From assembly GCF_014306135.1 (NCBI RefSeq), contig NZ_JACRWD010000001.1, positions 620,001-684,000 on the forward strand: 64,000 bases of DNA, given 5' to 3'. The notes below the pieces were generated by a model. The model searched no databases. It was not told the DNA's origin and was given only the letters and a program-made list of their open reading frames with translations. Positions 1 through 7,751 of the stretch are shown here, piece by piece. Numbering within the stretch: the stretch's first letter is position 1; each line of letters opens with the position of its first letter. The DNA is from Paraclostridium hominis (GTDB lineage Bacteria; Bacillota; Clostridia; Peptostreptococcales; Peptostreptococcaceae). Made by a program: the position numbers and the translations under genes.

Positions 1-1
1 A

Positions 2-1063
2 GCTAATGGTAAAAAAGATGTTATAGCAGAAAAAAAAGCAAAAAATGGCCAAGATATAAAATTATCTATAGACCTTGATTTACAAAAGAAGATATATGAA
101 CAAATGGATGGAGAAAAAGGTGCAAGTGTAGCTACAGATCCTAAAACTGGAGAGGTATTGGCTATGGTAAGTTCGCCTTCATTTGACCCAAATAGTTATA
201 TTACATATATAACTAAAAGTGAGAAAGCTAAATGGGAAGCAAATTCAAATGCGCAATTAGAGAGAAGATTTAAAAATGCATATTCTCCAGGTTCAACAAT
301 GAAACTTGTAACTGCATCTATAGGACTTGATGATAAAGTAATAGATCCTAGTAAAGCTATAGATATAAAAGGTAAGACATGGAATGAATATAATGTAACA
401 AGGGTAACAGATCCAGGTAGACCAGTGAATTTAAAAGATGCAACTAAATTATCAGATAATATATATTTTGCTAAAGCTGCAGTTGAAATAGGTGGAGAAA
501 ATTTTGTAAAAGGAGCTAAAAATTTTGGAATAGGAGAGAATATAAAATTTGGATATCCTATACAAAAATCACAAATATCTAATGATGGAAAGTTAAGTAA
601 TAAATCATTACTTGCTGATACAGGGTATGGTCAAGGACAAGTTTTAATAACACCTTTAGATATGACTATGATATATTCTACCTTAGGTAATGATGGTAAA
701 ATAATGATGCCAAAACTTGATATAACTAAGCCATATGAAGCAAAAGTATATAAATCAGCTATAAAAAAAGAAAATTTACCGACGCTTATAGATTGTTTTT
801 CATCAGTAATAAATGATGAAGATGGAACAGGTCATATTGCTAAAATTAATGGAATTAATATAGCTGGAAAAACTGGAACAGCAGAAATAAAGAAAAGTAA
901 AGATGATACTAATGGAACTGAAAATGGATGGTTTGCAGCAGTTGATACTGAAAAAGGGAAATTAGCAATATCAATGATTATAGAAAATGTAAAAGACAGA
1001 GGAGGAAGTCATATACCTGCTATTAAAGTTAAAAATGTAATGGAGTATTATTTAAATAAATAA
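2..1063 (+). CDS. Class B penicillin-binding protein, transpeptidase domain (5' end outside window)
   Basis: This is the C-terminal 353 residues of a peptidoglycan DD-transpeptidase; the frame is open to the window edge, so the N-terminal membrane anchor and dimerisation region lie upstream. The three active-site motifs of the penicilloyl-serine transferases are visible in order: SPGSTMK with the acylated serine (SxxK), SDN, and KTGTAE. Such enzymes cross-link peptidoglycan outside the membrane. The domain ends about 70 residues after KTG with no PASTA repeats, which fits a PbpA/FtsI-like class B protein rather than SpoVD/PBP2x with PASTA. Which paralog it is cannot be decided without the missing N-terminus. 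It is followed after 18 bases by a HAD phosphatase on the same strand, so the two may be cotranscribed. Confidence 0.9.
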   Translation, partial: ANGKKDVIAEKKAKNGQDIKLSIDLDLQKKIYEQMDGEKGASVATDPKTGEVLAMVSSPSFDPNSYITYITKSEKAKWEANSNAQLERRFKNAYSPGSTMKLVTASIGLDDKVIDPSKAIDIKGKTWNEYNVTRVTDPGRPVNLKDATKLSDNIYFAKAAVEIGGENFVKGAKNFGIGENIKFGYPIQKSQISNDGKLSNKSLLADTGYGQGQVLITPLDMTMIYSTLGNDGKIMMPKLDITKPYEAKVYKSAIKKENLPTLIDCFSSVINDEDGTGHIAKINGINIAGKTGTAEIKKSKDDTNGTENGWFAAVDTEKGKLAISMIIENVKDRGGSHIPAIKVKNVMEYYLNK

Positions 1064-1081
1064 AAATTATGGGGAGGATAT

Positions 1082-1876
1082 ATGAAAAAATTACTAGCAT
1101 CCGATGTGGATGGAACTCTTTATGTAAATAAAGAGATAAATAAAAAAAGTATAGAATATATAAAGAGATTTAGGGAAGAAGGAAATATATTTTTATTATG
1201 CACAGGTCGTAATTTAGGGGGAATAAAGCATTTATTTGATGAGTATGATATGGAAGTAGATGAATTTGTACTTTGTAATGGTTCTATAGTTTTAGACAAA
1301 GACTTTAATCCATTACATAATGAATATATGGATGATGATACTATAAAGTTATTATTTGAAGAAGCAAGGGACAATAGTTTATATAACTTTTATTTTGCAA
1401 ATGAAGAAAATTTGTACATAATAGATGGATATAATACACATCCTGTTATAAGTTCATCAGATATATCTAATAAAATGAATATTATTAAGTTAAAAGAAGA
1501 AGATTTTTATAAAAATAAATACTGTGCAAATATAGTAGGGATTGATATAAAAGATGAATGTATAAATAAAGCTGAAAATAAAAAAATAGATATAAAAAAT
1601 AAATTTTCAGATAAAGTATCTGTATATAGAAATTTATCTTTTATAGATATAGTTCCTAGAAATACATCTAAAGGAAGTGGTATTTCTAAAGTATTAGAGC
1701 GTTATGGAGTAAAAGAAGATAATGTATTTGTTATAGGGGATTCTTGGAATGATTTAAGTATGTTTGAGAAATACAGTAATTCATATACCTTTAGTTACTC
1801 AGAGAAAGATTTAAAGGCCTATGCTAAAAATATTGTAGATACATTTTATGATTGCTTAGAAGATATCATGAAATAA
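1082..1876 (+). CDS. Cof-type HAD-superfamily phosphatase (subclass IIB)
   Basis: A 264-residue HAD hydrolase. Motif I DVDGTL with nucleophilic aspartate lies at residues 8-13, a threonine (CTGR) gives motif II near residue 41, a C-terminal lysine sits in the region around TSKGSGI, and the metal-binding GDSWNDLSMF motif forms motif IV near residue 219. The large cap between motifs II and III is the Cof/IIB type. Such enzymes dephosphorylate sugar phosphates, flavin precursors or similar small phosphates in the cytoplasm; the substrate cannot be read from sequence. The start ATG follows GGGGAGG by five bases. A second Cof-type enzyme is present at 40130. Confidence 0.9.
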   Translation: MKKLLASDVDGTLYVNKEINKKSIEYIKRFREEGNIFLLCTGRNLGGIKHLFDEYDMEVDEFVLCNGSIVLDKDFNPLHNEYMDDDTIKLLFEEARDNSLYNFYFANEENLYIIDGYNTHPVISSSDISNKMNIIKLKEEDFYKNKYCANIVGIDIKDECINKAENKKIDIKNKFSDKVSVYRNLSFIDIVPRNTSKGSGISKVLERYGVKEDNVFVIGDSWNDLSMFEKYSNSYTFSYSEKDLKAYAKNIVDTFYDCLEDIMK

Positions 1877-1955
1877 TTAAAATCTATTTTTAGTGGAAAT
1901 AGTACATAGCTAAACATATATATAAATATATACTATTTTCATAGGAGGAATAGAT

Positions 1956-2165
1956 TTGAAAAGAAGATATGAAAGAATGAAAAAAGCATGTAAAGGCTTA
2001 TCAGAAGAAGCATTTAAATCCTATACAGGTAAAAAAGATTATAAAAGGGCTATACAGTGTTATACGATACTTGCAACAAGTCTTGGAGTACCAGAAGATA
2101 CTGCTAAATTTTCAAAAAATATGCTAGCTAGACTAAATAAAAAAATTGAAGAAAATTCTAAGTAA
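1956..2165 (+). CDS. Small conserved-looking hypothetical protein
   Basis: A 69-residue, highly basic, predicted helical protein starting at TTG six bases after a strong AGGAGG. It has no signal peptide or membrane segment and I recognise no domain. The region KDYKRAIQCYTILATSLGV resembles a single TPR-like helical pair, but one repeat is not enough to call. It stands alone between a HAD phosphatase and gap and is closed by a strong rho-independent terminator right after the stop, which supports it as a real gene. Function unknown. Confidence 0.65.
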   Translation: MKRRYERMKKACKGLSEEAFKSYTGKKDYKRAIQCYTILATSLGVPEDTAKFSKNMLARLNKKIEENSK

Positions 2166-2201
2166 AAGGATTGCTTGATAAAAATCAAGCAATCCTTTTT
2201 T
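2164..2201 (+). terminator. Rho-independent terminator
   Basis: A 15-bp perfect stem (AAAGGATTGCTTGAT and its complement) with an AAAA loop and a T run, directly after the 69-residue gene and before the gap promoter. Confidence 0.9.
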
Positions 2202-2231
2202 GTCATTTTATACATATTTTATGTAAAAGTA

Positions 2232-2260
2232 TTGACCTATACACATAAAAAGTGTTATAT
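2232..2260 (+). promoter_or_regulatory. Sigma-A-type promoter of gap
   Basis: TTGACC at 2232-2237, 17-base spacer, TTATAT at 2255-2260. It lies about 87 bases before the gap start and downstream of the previous terminator. Confidence 0.55.
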
Positions 2261-2347
2261 ATATTAATATAAAGTGATAAAAAGTATACACTAAATAAAA
2301 TAATAAAACATACTATAAATTGATATATAAATTAGGAGGACTCAATA

Positions 2348-3385
2348 ATGAAAACTAGAGTTGCAATTAATGGATTTGGAAGAATAGGAAGAATGGTTTT
2401 AAGAATAATTAAGGAAAATGATTTTAACAACATTGAAATAGTAGCTATAAATGCTAGAAGTGATGCTAAAACGTTAGCTCATTTATTTACTTATGATTCA
2501 TCTTATGGAGTATTTAGAGGAGAAGTAAAAACGGATGAAAAAGAAAATATTATAATAAATGGAAGTAAGATAAAGGTGTTAAAGGAAAATGATCCAGAAA
2601 ACCTACCGTGGAAAGATTTAAACATAGATATAGTTATAGAATCTACTGGAAAATTTACTAAAAGAGAAGATGCTCAAAAGCATATTAAGGCAGGAGCAAA
2701 AAAAGTAATAATAACAGCACCAGGAAAAAATGAAGACAAGACTATAGTTATGGGTGTTAATGAAAATGAATATGATAATAACATACACCACATAATATCT
2801 AATGCTTCTTGTACTACAAATTGTATAGCTCCAGTAGTTAAAGTTTTAGATAAAGAGTTTGGAATAAAAAAAGGCTTAATGACAACTATACATGCTTACA
2901 CAAATGATCAACAAATACTAGATAAAACACATAAAGATCTTAGAAGAGCAAGAAGTGCTGGTGTTTCTATGATACCTACAACAACAGGGGCAGCAAAAGC
3001 AGTGGCTAAAGTTTTACCTAATTTACAAGGTAAGTTAAATGGGTTTGCTGTTAGAGTTCCAAGTCCTAGTGTATCATTAGTTGACTTAGTTTGTGAAGTA
3101 AGTCGAGATGTTACAGCAGAAGAAATAAATAATGCTTTAGAAAAAGCTTCTAAAAAAGAGTTATATGGAATATTAGGATATTCAGATTTGCCACTTGTTT
3201 CTATAGATTATAAGCAAACTTCAGAGTCTTCTATAATAGATGGGCTATCAACAATGGTTAATGATGGAAATATGGTTAAGGTTGTAGCTTGGTATGATAA
3301 TGAATGGGGATATTCATGTAGAACAGTTGATTTAGTAGCATATGTTGCAAATGAACTTTTAATATCAAGTAAAGTTAGTGCATAG
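2348..3385 (+). CDS. gap: Glyceraldehyde-3-phosphate dehydrogenase, type I
   Basis: Full-length 345-residue phosphorylating GAPDH, which oxidises glyceraldehyde-3-phosphate to 1,3-bisphosphoglycerate with NAD in glycolysis. The N-terminal dinucleotide fold GFGRIGR is at residues 9-15, the catalytic cysteine is in SNASCTTNC near residue 155, the active-site histidine is in TTIHAYT near residue 182, and the C-terminal WYDNEWGYS is intact. The start follows AGGAGG by seven bases. It is monocistronic between two terminators, not in a pgk-tpi-gpm operon, and it has its own promoter. A second GAPDH may exist elsewhere in the genome. Confidence 0.97.
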   Translation: MKTRVAINGFGRIGRMVLRIIKENDFNNIEIVAINARSDAKTLAHLFTYDSSYGVFRGEVKTDEKENIIINGSKIKVLKENDPENLPWKDLNIDIVIESTGKFTKREDAQKHIKAGAKKVIITAPGKNEDKTIVMGVNENEYDNNIHHIISNASCTTNCIAPVVKVLDKEFGIKKGLMTTIHAYTNDQQILDKTHKDLRRARSAGVSMIPTTTGAAKAVAKVLPNLQGKLNGFAVRVPSPSVSLVDLVCEVSRDVTAEEINNALEKASKKELYGILGYSDLPLVSIDYKQTSESSIIDGLSTMVNDGNMVKVVAWYDNEWGYSCRTVDLVAYVANELLISSKVSA

Positions 3386-3395
3386 TATAATTTTT

Positions 3396-3428
3396 AAGCT
3401 CACAGTGAATAGTTACTGTGGGCTTTTA
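3396..3428 (+). terminator. Rho-independent terminator after gap
   Basis: Stem AAGCTCACAGT with its G-U-containing complement ACTGTGGGCTT and a T run. Confidence 0.85.
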
Positions 3429-3526
3429 TAATATTAGAAAAATTTCTTTAAAAATTCATATTGTATTCACAAATGATTTATATAATTTATTTGAATAATA
3501 CAGTTATGCAAAATGGAGGGAAAAAA

Positions 3527-3979
3527 TTGAATATATTATTTTTTATTACCCCTAAAGTTGAAGTTGAGTACGTATATGATTATTACACAATAAGACAAGC
3601 GATGGAAAAAATGGAGTACCATAGGTATACCTCAATACCAATAATAAATAAAAAAGGAGAGTATGTAGCTACTATAACAGAAGGAGATTTACTTTGGAAA
3701 ATTAAAAGTAGATTTGAAGATAAGCAAGATGATATTAACTTAAAATCACTAGAGAATATAGATATAAAAAACATTGATAAATATAATGATTATAAAACGG
3801 TATCTATAAATTCTGATATGGAAAATATAATAAGTTTAGCTATAAACCAAAATTTTATTCCCGTAGTAGATGATCAAAATATATTTATAGGAATAATAAA
3901 AAGAAGTGATATAATATCTTATTTTAATGATAAAATGAATGATAGGCAGTTATTAAATATAGATAATAAAGTTAGTTAA
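3527..3979 (+). CDS. CBS-domain pair protein
   Basis: A 150-residue protein made almost only of two CBS motifs (a Bateman module), roughly residues 15-65 (SIPIINKKGEYVATITEGDLL) and 85-140 (FIPVVDDQNIFIGIIKRSDII). Such stand-alone modules bind adenine nucleotides or c-di-AMP and act as cytoplasmic sensors or partners; no catalytic domain is attached. I place the start at TTG 3527 because GGAGGG lies six bases before it; the frame is open upstream but no ribosome site supports the longer form. Monocistronic, with a short hairpin after it. The ligand is unknown. Confidence 0.8.
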   Translation: MNILFFITPKVEVEYVYDYYTIRQAMEKMEYHRYTSIPIINKKGEYVATITEGDLLWKIKSRFEDKQDDINLKSLENIDIKNIDKYNDYKTVSINSDMENIISLAINQNFIPVVDDQNIFIGIIKRSDIISYFNDKMNDRQLLNIDNKVS

Positions 3980-4059
3980 TGACAATAAAATAGAAAATAT
4001 TTCTAAATAGTTTTAAAATTATGTATTATAGTATATAATTTTAATAAGAAATAAACAAT

Positions 4060-4090
4060 AAAGGACTGTCAAATATAGGCAGTCCTTTAA
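4060..4090 (+). terminator. Probable weak terminator hairpin
   Basis: Arms AAAGGACTG and CAGTCCTTT around an 11-base loop, with only a short T run. It lies between the CBS gene and the next gene. Confidence 0.45.
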
Positions 4091-4110
4091 ATTAATAAGG
4101 AAGTGGCTTT

Positions 4111-5676
4111 ATGAATTTTTGGAGGGAGAAAAAAAATAGAATATACTTTATTGTTGTAGCTATTTTTATAACACTTACAGGTCAGTATTTTCTTTTCAAA
4201 TATGGAATAATAAGTCCACTAGTAAAAGGAGTAGAATTAAGAATATCAAAAGGAAACTATATTCAAAATATAGATGAATATGTAATTAAATTAGGTAATT
4301 CTATAAAAGTAAATAGTGGAGATTATATAATTATACCACCATATGCATCAAAACCTAAAATTGGATACCAAGCATCAAATAATGATGTTTTATCTATAAA
4401 AGGAAATACAATAACTGGTATTAAAGAAGGATATTCTGCTCTTATGATAACTAAAGATGGCAGAATAATAAGAAAAACTACTATAAGAGTAGTTAAACCT
4501 AAAGTAGAAAAGTTAGATGTAGATATAGGCGAGCTTAAATATGTAGGAGATAGCACTTCTATTGATGTAAGTGTTGATGTTGATTTTGATTTTAAAGAAA
4601 AAGAAAAATATACATATGAAATATCAAATGAGGATGTTTTAAAGGTAGAAAATAATACTTTAAAAGCTATAGGAGTAGGTAGTTCTAAGTTATACATAAA
4701 ATCAGGAGATAAAGTAAAAGAGTATAAATTTAATATACAAGCGAAAGTTTCAAACATATATGCAAATAACAACATTAATATAAGCATAAATGAGGAGAAA
4801 AAAATTGATGTAAATGTTGAAACATCTCCTAAAAATCTAAAACATCCTAAGGTAAAATATGAATTATTAGGATTTAAATTACCGATATCTAGATCAATAA
4901 CTATACCTACTAGTGATGGAACAATATTAGGGCTTAGAGAAGGAACTGAAAAAATTAAAGTTACATGTGGAAATAAAAGTAAAATAATAACAATAAATGT
5001 TTTAAAAGAAGAAACTGAATTTAAAGAAATTAAAAACTTACAATCATATTCTAATATAGTTGGAGATAACTTAGAAATAACTCTTACATGGGATTATTTA
5101 GAAGATGTATCAGAGTATGAAGTATATCTAAAAAATAACTCTAATGGAGATAATGATTTTAATTTATTTAAATCAATTAATGTAAATAAAGAAGAATTAA
5201 ATGAATCTAAGAAAGTGAAAACTACTATAACAATAAATCTAAAAGATATACAAGATCCTAGTATAGATTTATATGTGATAGGAAAGAGTGATGGAAAATA
5301 TACACAAAAGAGTAAGATTGTAAAAATCAGAGAAAAATATAAAAATCTAGATAAAATAGAAAATTATAAAGTTGAAAATTTAAATGGAGGTATAAATCAA
5401 GACAATAGTATAAGTATTTCATGGAATAAACTAGATAAGTTTGACTGCACATACAGTATTTATATAAGAAACAATAAAACATCAAAAGATGGAGGGTTTA
5501 CTTTATATCAATATGGAATAAGTGATAATAAAATTACAATTCCTCTAAATGAAGGTGAAGATGTAGATTTAGATATATATGTTGTAGCAAATTCATCACA
5601 AGGAGCTAGTCAAAATAGTGATATATTAAACGTAACAAATATAAAACAAGAGACAAAACCAGAAGAAGAATTATAA
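4111..5676 (+). CDS. Membrane-anchored Ig-like/Fn3-like extracellular protein
   Basis: A 521-residue protein with an N-terminal hydrophobic anchor (about residues 11-28, preceded by basic REKKNR) and no clear signal-peptidase site. The rest is beta-rich and outside the cell: about three bacterial Ig-like (Big2-type) modules between residues 35 and 300, seen as recurring patterns such as LKAIGVGSSKLYI and ILGLREGTEKIKV, then two fibronectin-III-like modules at about 310-405 and 415-515 (LTWDYLEDVSEYEVYLK and ISWNKLDKFDCTYSIYI). There is no enzyme domain or LPXTG sorting signal. It is probably a cell-surface structural or adhesive protein. A bidirectional terminator follows. Function is inferred only from architecture. 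Confidence 0.7.
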   Translation: MNFWREKKNRIYFIVVAIFITLTGQYFLFKYGIISPLVKGVELRISKGNYIQNIDEYVIKLGNSIKVNSGDYIIIPPYASKPKIGYQASNNDVLSIKGNTITGIKEGYSALMITKDGRIIRKTTIRVVKPKVEKLDVDIGELKYVGDSTSIDVSVDVDFDFKEKEKYTYEISNEDVLKVENNTLKAIGVGSSKLYIKSGDKVKEYKFNIQAKVSNIYANNNINISINEEKKIDVNVETSPKNLKHPKVKYELLGFKLPISRSITIPTSDGTILGLREGTEKIKVTCGNKSKIITINVLKEETEFKEIKNLQSYSNIVGDNLEITLTWDYLEDVSEYEVYLKNNSNGDNDFNLFKSINVNKEELNESKKVKTTITINLKDIQDPSIDLYVIGKSDGKYTQKSKIVKIREKYKNLDKIENYKVENLNGGINQDNSISISWNKLDKFDCTYSIYIRNNKTSKDGGFTLYQYGISDNKITIPLNEGEDVDLDIYVVANSSQGASQNSDILNVTNIKQETKPEEEL

Positions 5677-5678
5677 AT

Positions 5679-5727
5679 AAAAAATCCTGAGAATTAGGTT
5701 AATTACCATATTCTCAGGATTTTTTAT
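5679..5727. terminator. Bidirectional terminator
   Basis: Perfect arms AAAATCCTGAGAAT and its complement with T runs on both strands, between convergent genes. Confidence 0.9.
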
Positions 5728-6395
5728 TATTTTATTTTTTCTAAATATCCACTTGGATGGAAATAGTATATACTAGATGTATTTTTATCAACGAAATATC
5801 CTAAATCAGTATCTATTTTAGGAAGAAAAACATATCCAGATAAACCTTTATTTTTTAATACTGTAAATTTATTTTCATCACCTTTGTATTCATATACTAA
5901 GTTTGGGTTCATATCCATTAATAATTTTAAAGCTTCGTCCATAGTTAAAGGTTGTGAAGCAGAAATTTGTTCATTAGAAACAGTTTCTTCAGCTTTAGTA
6001 ACACATTCATTTGAATTATCTTCTTTAGGTACATTAATTTGTTCGTTAGAATTAGATTCTTTAGAATCAAAACTTTGTTCATTAGTATTATCTAAATTAT
6101 TAGTTGTATCTTTTGTTTCTTCTAAATTATTATTAGTTGTATCTTTAGAACTTATATCATTAGAAGTATTATTTTCTTTTACTTTAATATCTTCTATATT
6201 AGATTTTTCATTAGTGCTGATTAAATTAGTTTCTAATGTCTTAGGAGGTTTAGTTTTATCTAAATTATCATCATTACTAGATGTGACCTTATTATTTAAT
6301 TTTGATTCATTGTTTGCAAATGAAGATTTTAAAATAGGATTAGTTATAAATAACACACTACATAATACAAATAAAACAACAACTAACTTTTTCAT
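5727..6395 (-). CDS. Exported protein with Ser/Thr/Asn-rich linker and small C-terminal domain
   Basis: A 222-residue protein with a signal peptide (MKKLVVVLFVLCSVLFIT), a long low-complexity, acidic, Ser/Thr/Asn/Glu-rich linker of about 120 residues with SNEQ repeats, and a compact C-terminal part of about 70 residues (EALKLLMDMNPNLVYEYKG onward) ending in a short aromatic YYFHPSGYLEK segment. I do not recognise the C-terminal domain. I chose the ATG at 6395 because AAGAGGT precedes it by about five bases; an upstream in-frame start overlaps this ribosome site. Likely secreted or wall-associated. It stands alone between terminators. Confidence 0.65.
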   Translation of the reverse strand: MKKLVVVLFVLCSVLFITNPILKSSFANNESKLNNKVTSSNDDNLDKTKPPKTLETNLISTNEKSNIEDIKVKENNTSNDISSKDTTNNNLEETKDTTNNLDNTNEQSFDSKESNSNEQINVPKEDNSNECVTKAEETVSNEQISASQPLTMDEALKLLMDMNPNLVYEYKGDENKFTVLKNKGLSGYVFLPKIDTDLGYFVDKNTSSIYYFHPSGYLEKIK

Positions 6396-6502
6396 ATCAT
6401 TACCTCTTTTCAAATATATAAATTATTTATATATAAATATTACCATAAATTCTTTATATTATAACAGTTACAGGCTTGTTACTTAAGGTTACTAAATTGT
6501 AA

Positions 6503-6533
6503 TAAAAAAGCATGTTTAAAACATGCTTTTTTA
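6503..6533. terminator. Bidirectional terminator
   Basis: AAAAAAGCATGTTT paired with AAACATGCTTTTTT; serves the permease on the minus strand. Confidence 0.85.
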
Positions 6534-7622
6534 CTTATTTATCGATTTATATTTATAATCTATATAGTTACCTAAATATATTTTTAAAACTCCCATAAAA
6601 GGAGCTGAAAGTATCATTCCAGGGATTCCAAAGAATCCTCCGCCAATAGTGACTGCTAATATAGTTAAAAATGGATTAAGACCAAGTTGACCACCAACTA
6701 TTTTAGGTTCTATAAATGCAATTTCAATTTGTTGAACTAGTATTAAATAAATTAATGAAAATAAAGCTATACTAGGGTTGTAAAATAAATTAATTAAAAC
6801 AATAGTAGTCATGCTTATTGCAGGTCCAAAGTAAGGAATCATATTCATAAAAACTATTAAGATACCAAAGAGTAAAGAATATTGAGATCCAATAAAATAA
6901 AGTCCTATACTTGATAAAATTCCTACTATAAAAGAGTCTAACATTTTTCCTGTAAAGTATTTTCCAATATTATTATTTAAAGTATGACCAAAGTTTAACA
7001 CAAAATTAGCATGTTTTTTACCAAAGGTAATATATAATACTTTTTTATAAAAAGAGAAAAAGATTTCTTTTTCAAGTATAATATAAAAACAAATTATAAA
7101 GGCTAACACAAACTGTACAATAAATTTAGAAATAGAAAAAGTAGTTGCAAATATTTGACCTAAATATCCAATAAATAAATTACTGACTTTAGGCATAAAA
7201 GAGAATGCTTTATCTCCAATTTCTTTTAATTTATTAGGGTCTATATTTTCTAAGTTATTGCCAAGATGAATTAAGAAATCTTGAGTTTTTGCTGAATAAA
7301 TAGGTAGTTTATCAATTATATCAGCTAAACTATTTACTATAATTGGAATAGTAAAGAATATGAATGAAGCTATTATAAGTATTAAACACACATAAGTTAT
7401 AATCAATGCATAAATTCTTTTTATTTTTAATTTAGATTCTAAAAAAACAACAATAGGTATAAAAATATAAGCTAGTATAAAAGCTATAATAAATGGATTA
7501 AGCAGTGATACTAATAATTTGAATATATCTAAAAAGTATTTATAGTTATCTATAAGTTTTATAAGTATATAAGATACAAAAATAGTAAAAACAATTCCTA
7601 AATTAATCTTTTTATCTTTCAA
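6531..7622 (-). CDS. AI-2E family transporter (YtvI/PerM type)
   Basis: A 363-residue polytopic membrane protein with about eight hydrophobic segments and the typical AI-2E permease family pattern: two N-terminal helices, a soluble middle region (about residues 110-160), then paired helices including GILIVFMNMIPYFGPAIS and the C-terminal GGGFFGIPGMILSAPF. The family includes YtvI of sporulation, Na+/H+ antiporters and the E. coli AI-2 exporter, so the substrate is not known. I prefer TTG 7622 as start since AAAGGGGTG lies at normal distance; an upstream GTG is too close to it. Divergent from cspB; a sporulation role is possible from context but unproven. Confidence 0.8.
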   Translation of the reverse strand: MKDKKINLGIVFTIFVSYILIKLIDNYKYFLDIFKLLVSLLNPFIIAFILAYIFIPIVVFLESKLKIKRIYALIITYVCLILIIASFIFFTIPIIVNSLADIIDKLPIYSAKTQDFLIHLGNNLENIDPNKLKEIGDKAFSFMPKVSNLFIGYLGQIFATTFSISKFIVQFVLAFIICFYIILEKEIFFSFYKKVLYITFGKKHANFVLNFGHTLNNNIGKYFTGKMLDSFIVGILSSIGLYFIGSQYSLLFGILIVFMNMIPYFGPAISMTTIVLINLFYNPSIALFSLIYLILVQQIEIAFIEPKIVGGQLGLNPFLTILAVTIGGGFFGIPGMILSAPFMGVLKIYLGNYIDYKYKSINK

Positions 7623-7682
7623 ATACACACACCCCTTTAATAAAAATTAAATCAATATATGTATTATACAATAAAAGTATTA

Positions 7683-7713
7683 TGAATATATATAATAATG
7701 GAAACAAATGTTA
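7683..7713 (+). promoter_or_regulatory. Candidate sigma-G-like promoter for cspB
   Basis: TGAATA at 7683-7688, 18 bases, then AATGTTA at 7707-7713. This matches a forespore sigma-G pattern (TGAATA, 17-18, CATACTA) at the whole -35 and five of seven -10 bases, and lies about 40 bases before cspB. The csp genes are known to be forespore-expressed in clostridia. In DNA this AT-rich the match can be chance. Confidence 0.35.
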
Positions 7714-7751
7714 AATAAATTTGATTAAAATCGTCTTTAATTTTTAAGGGG

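Noticed and set aside
5884..6486. Plus-strand open frame of 200 codons rich in Leu/Ser opposite the exported protein
   Set aside because: It is a mirror of the low-complexity coding strand; no ribosome site and an unnatural composition.
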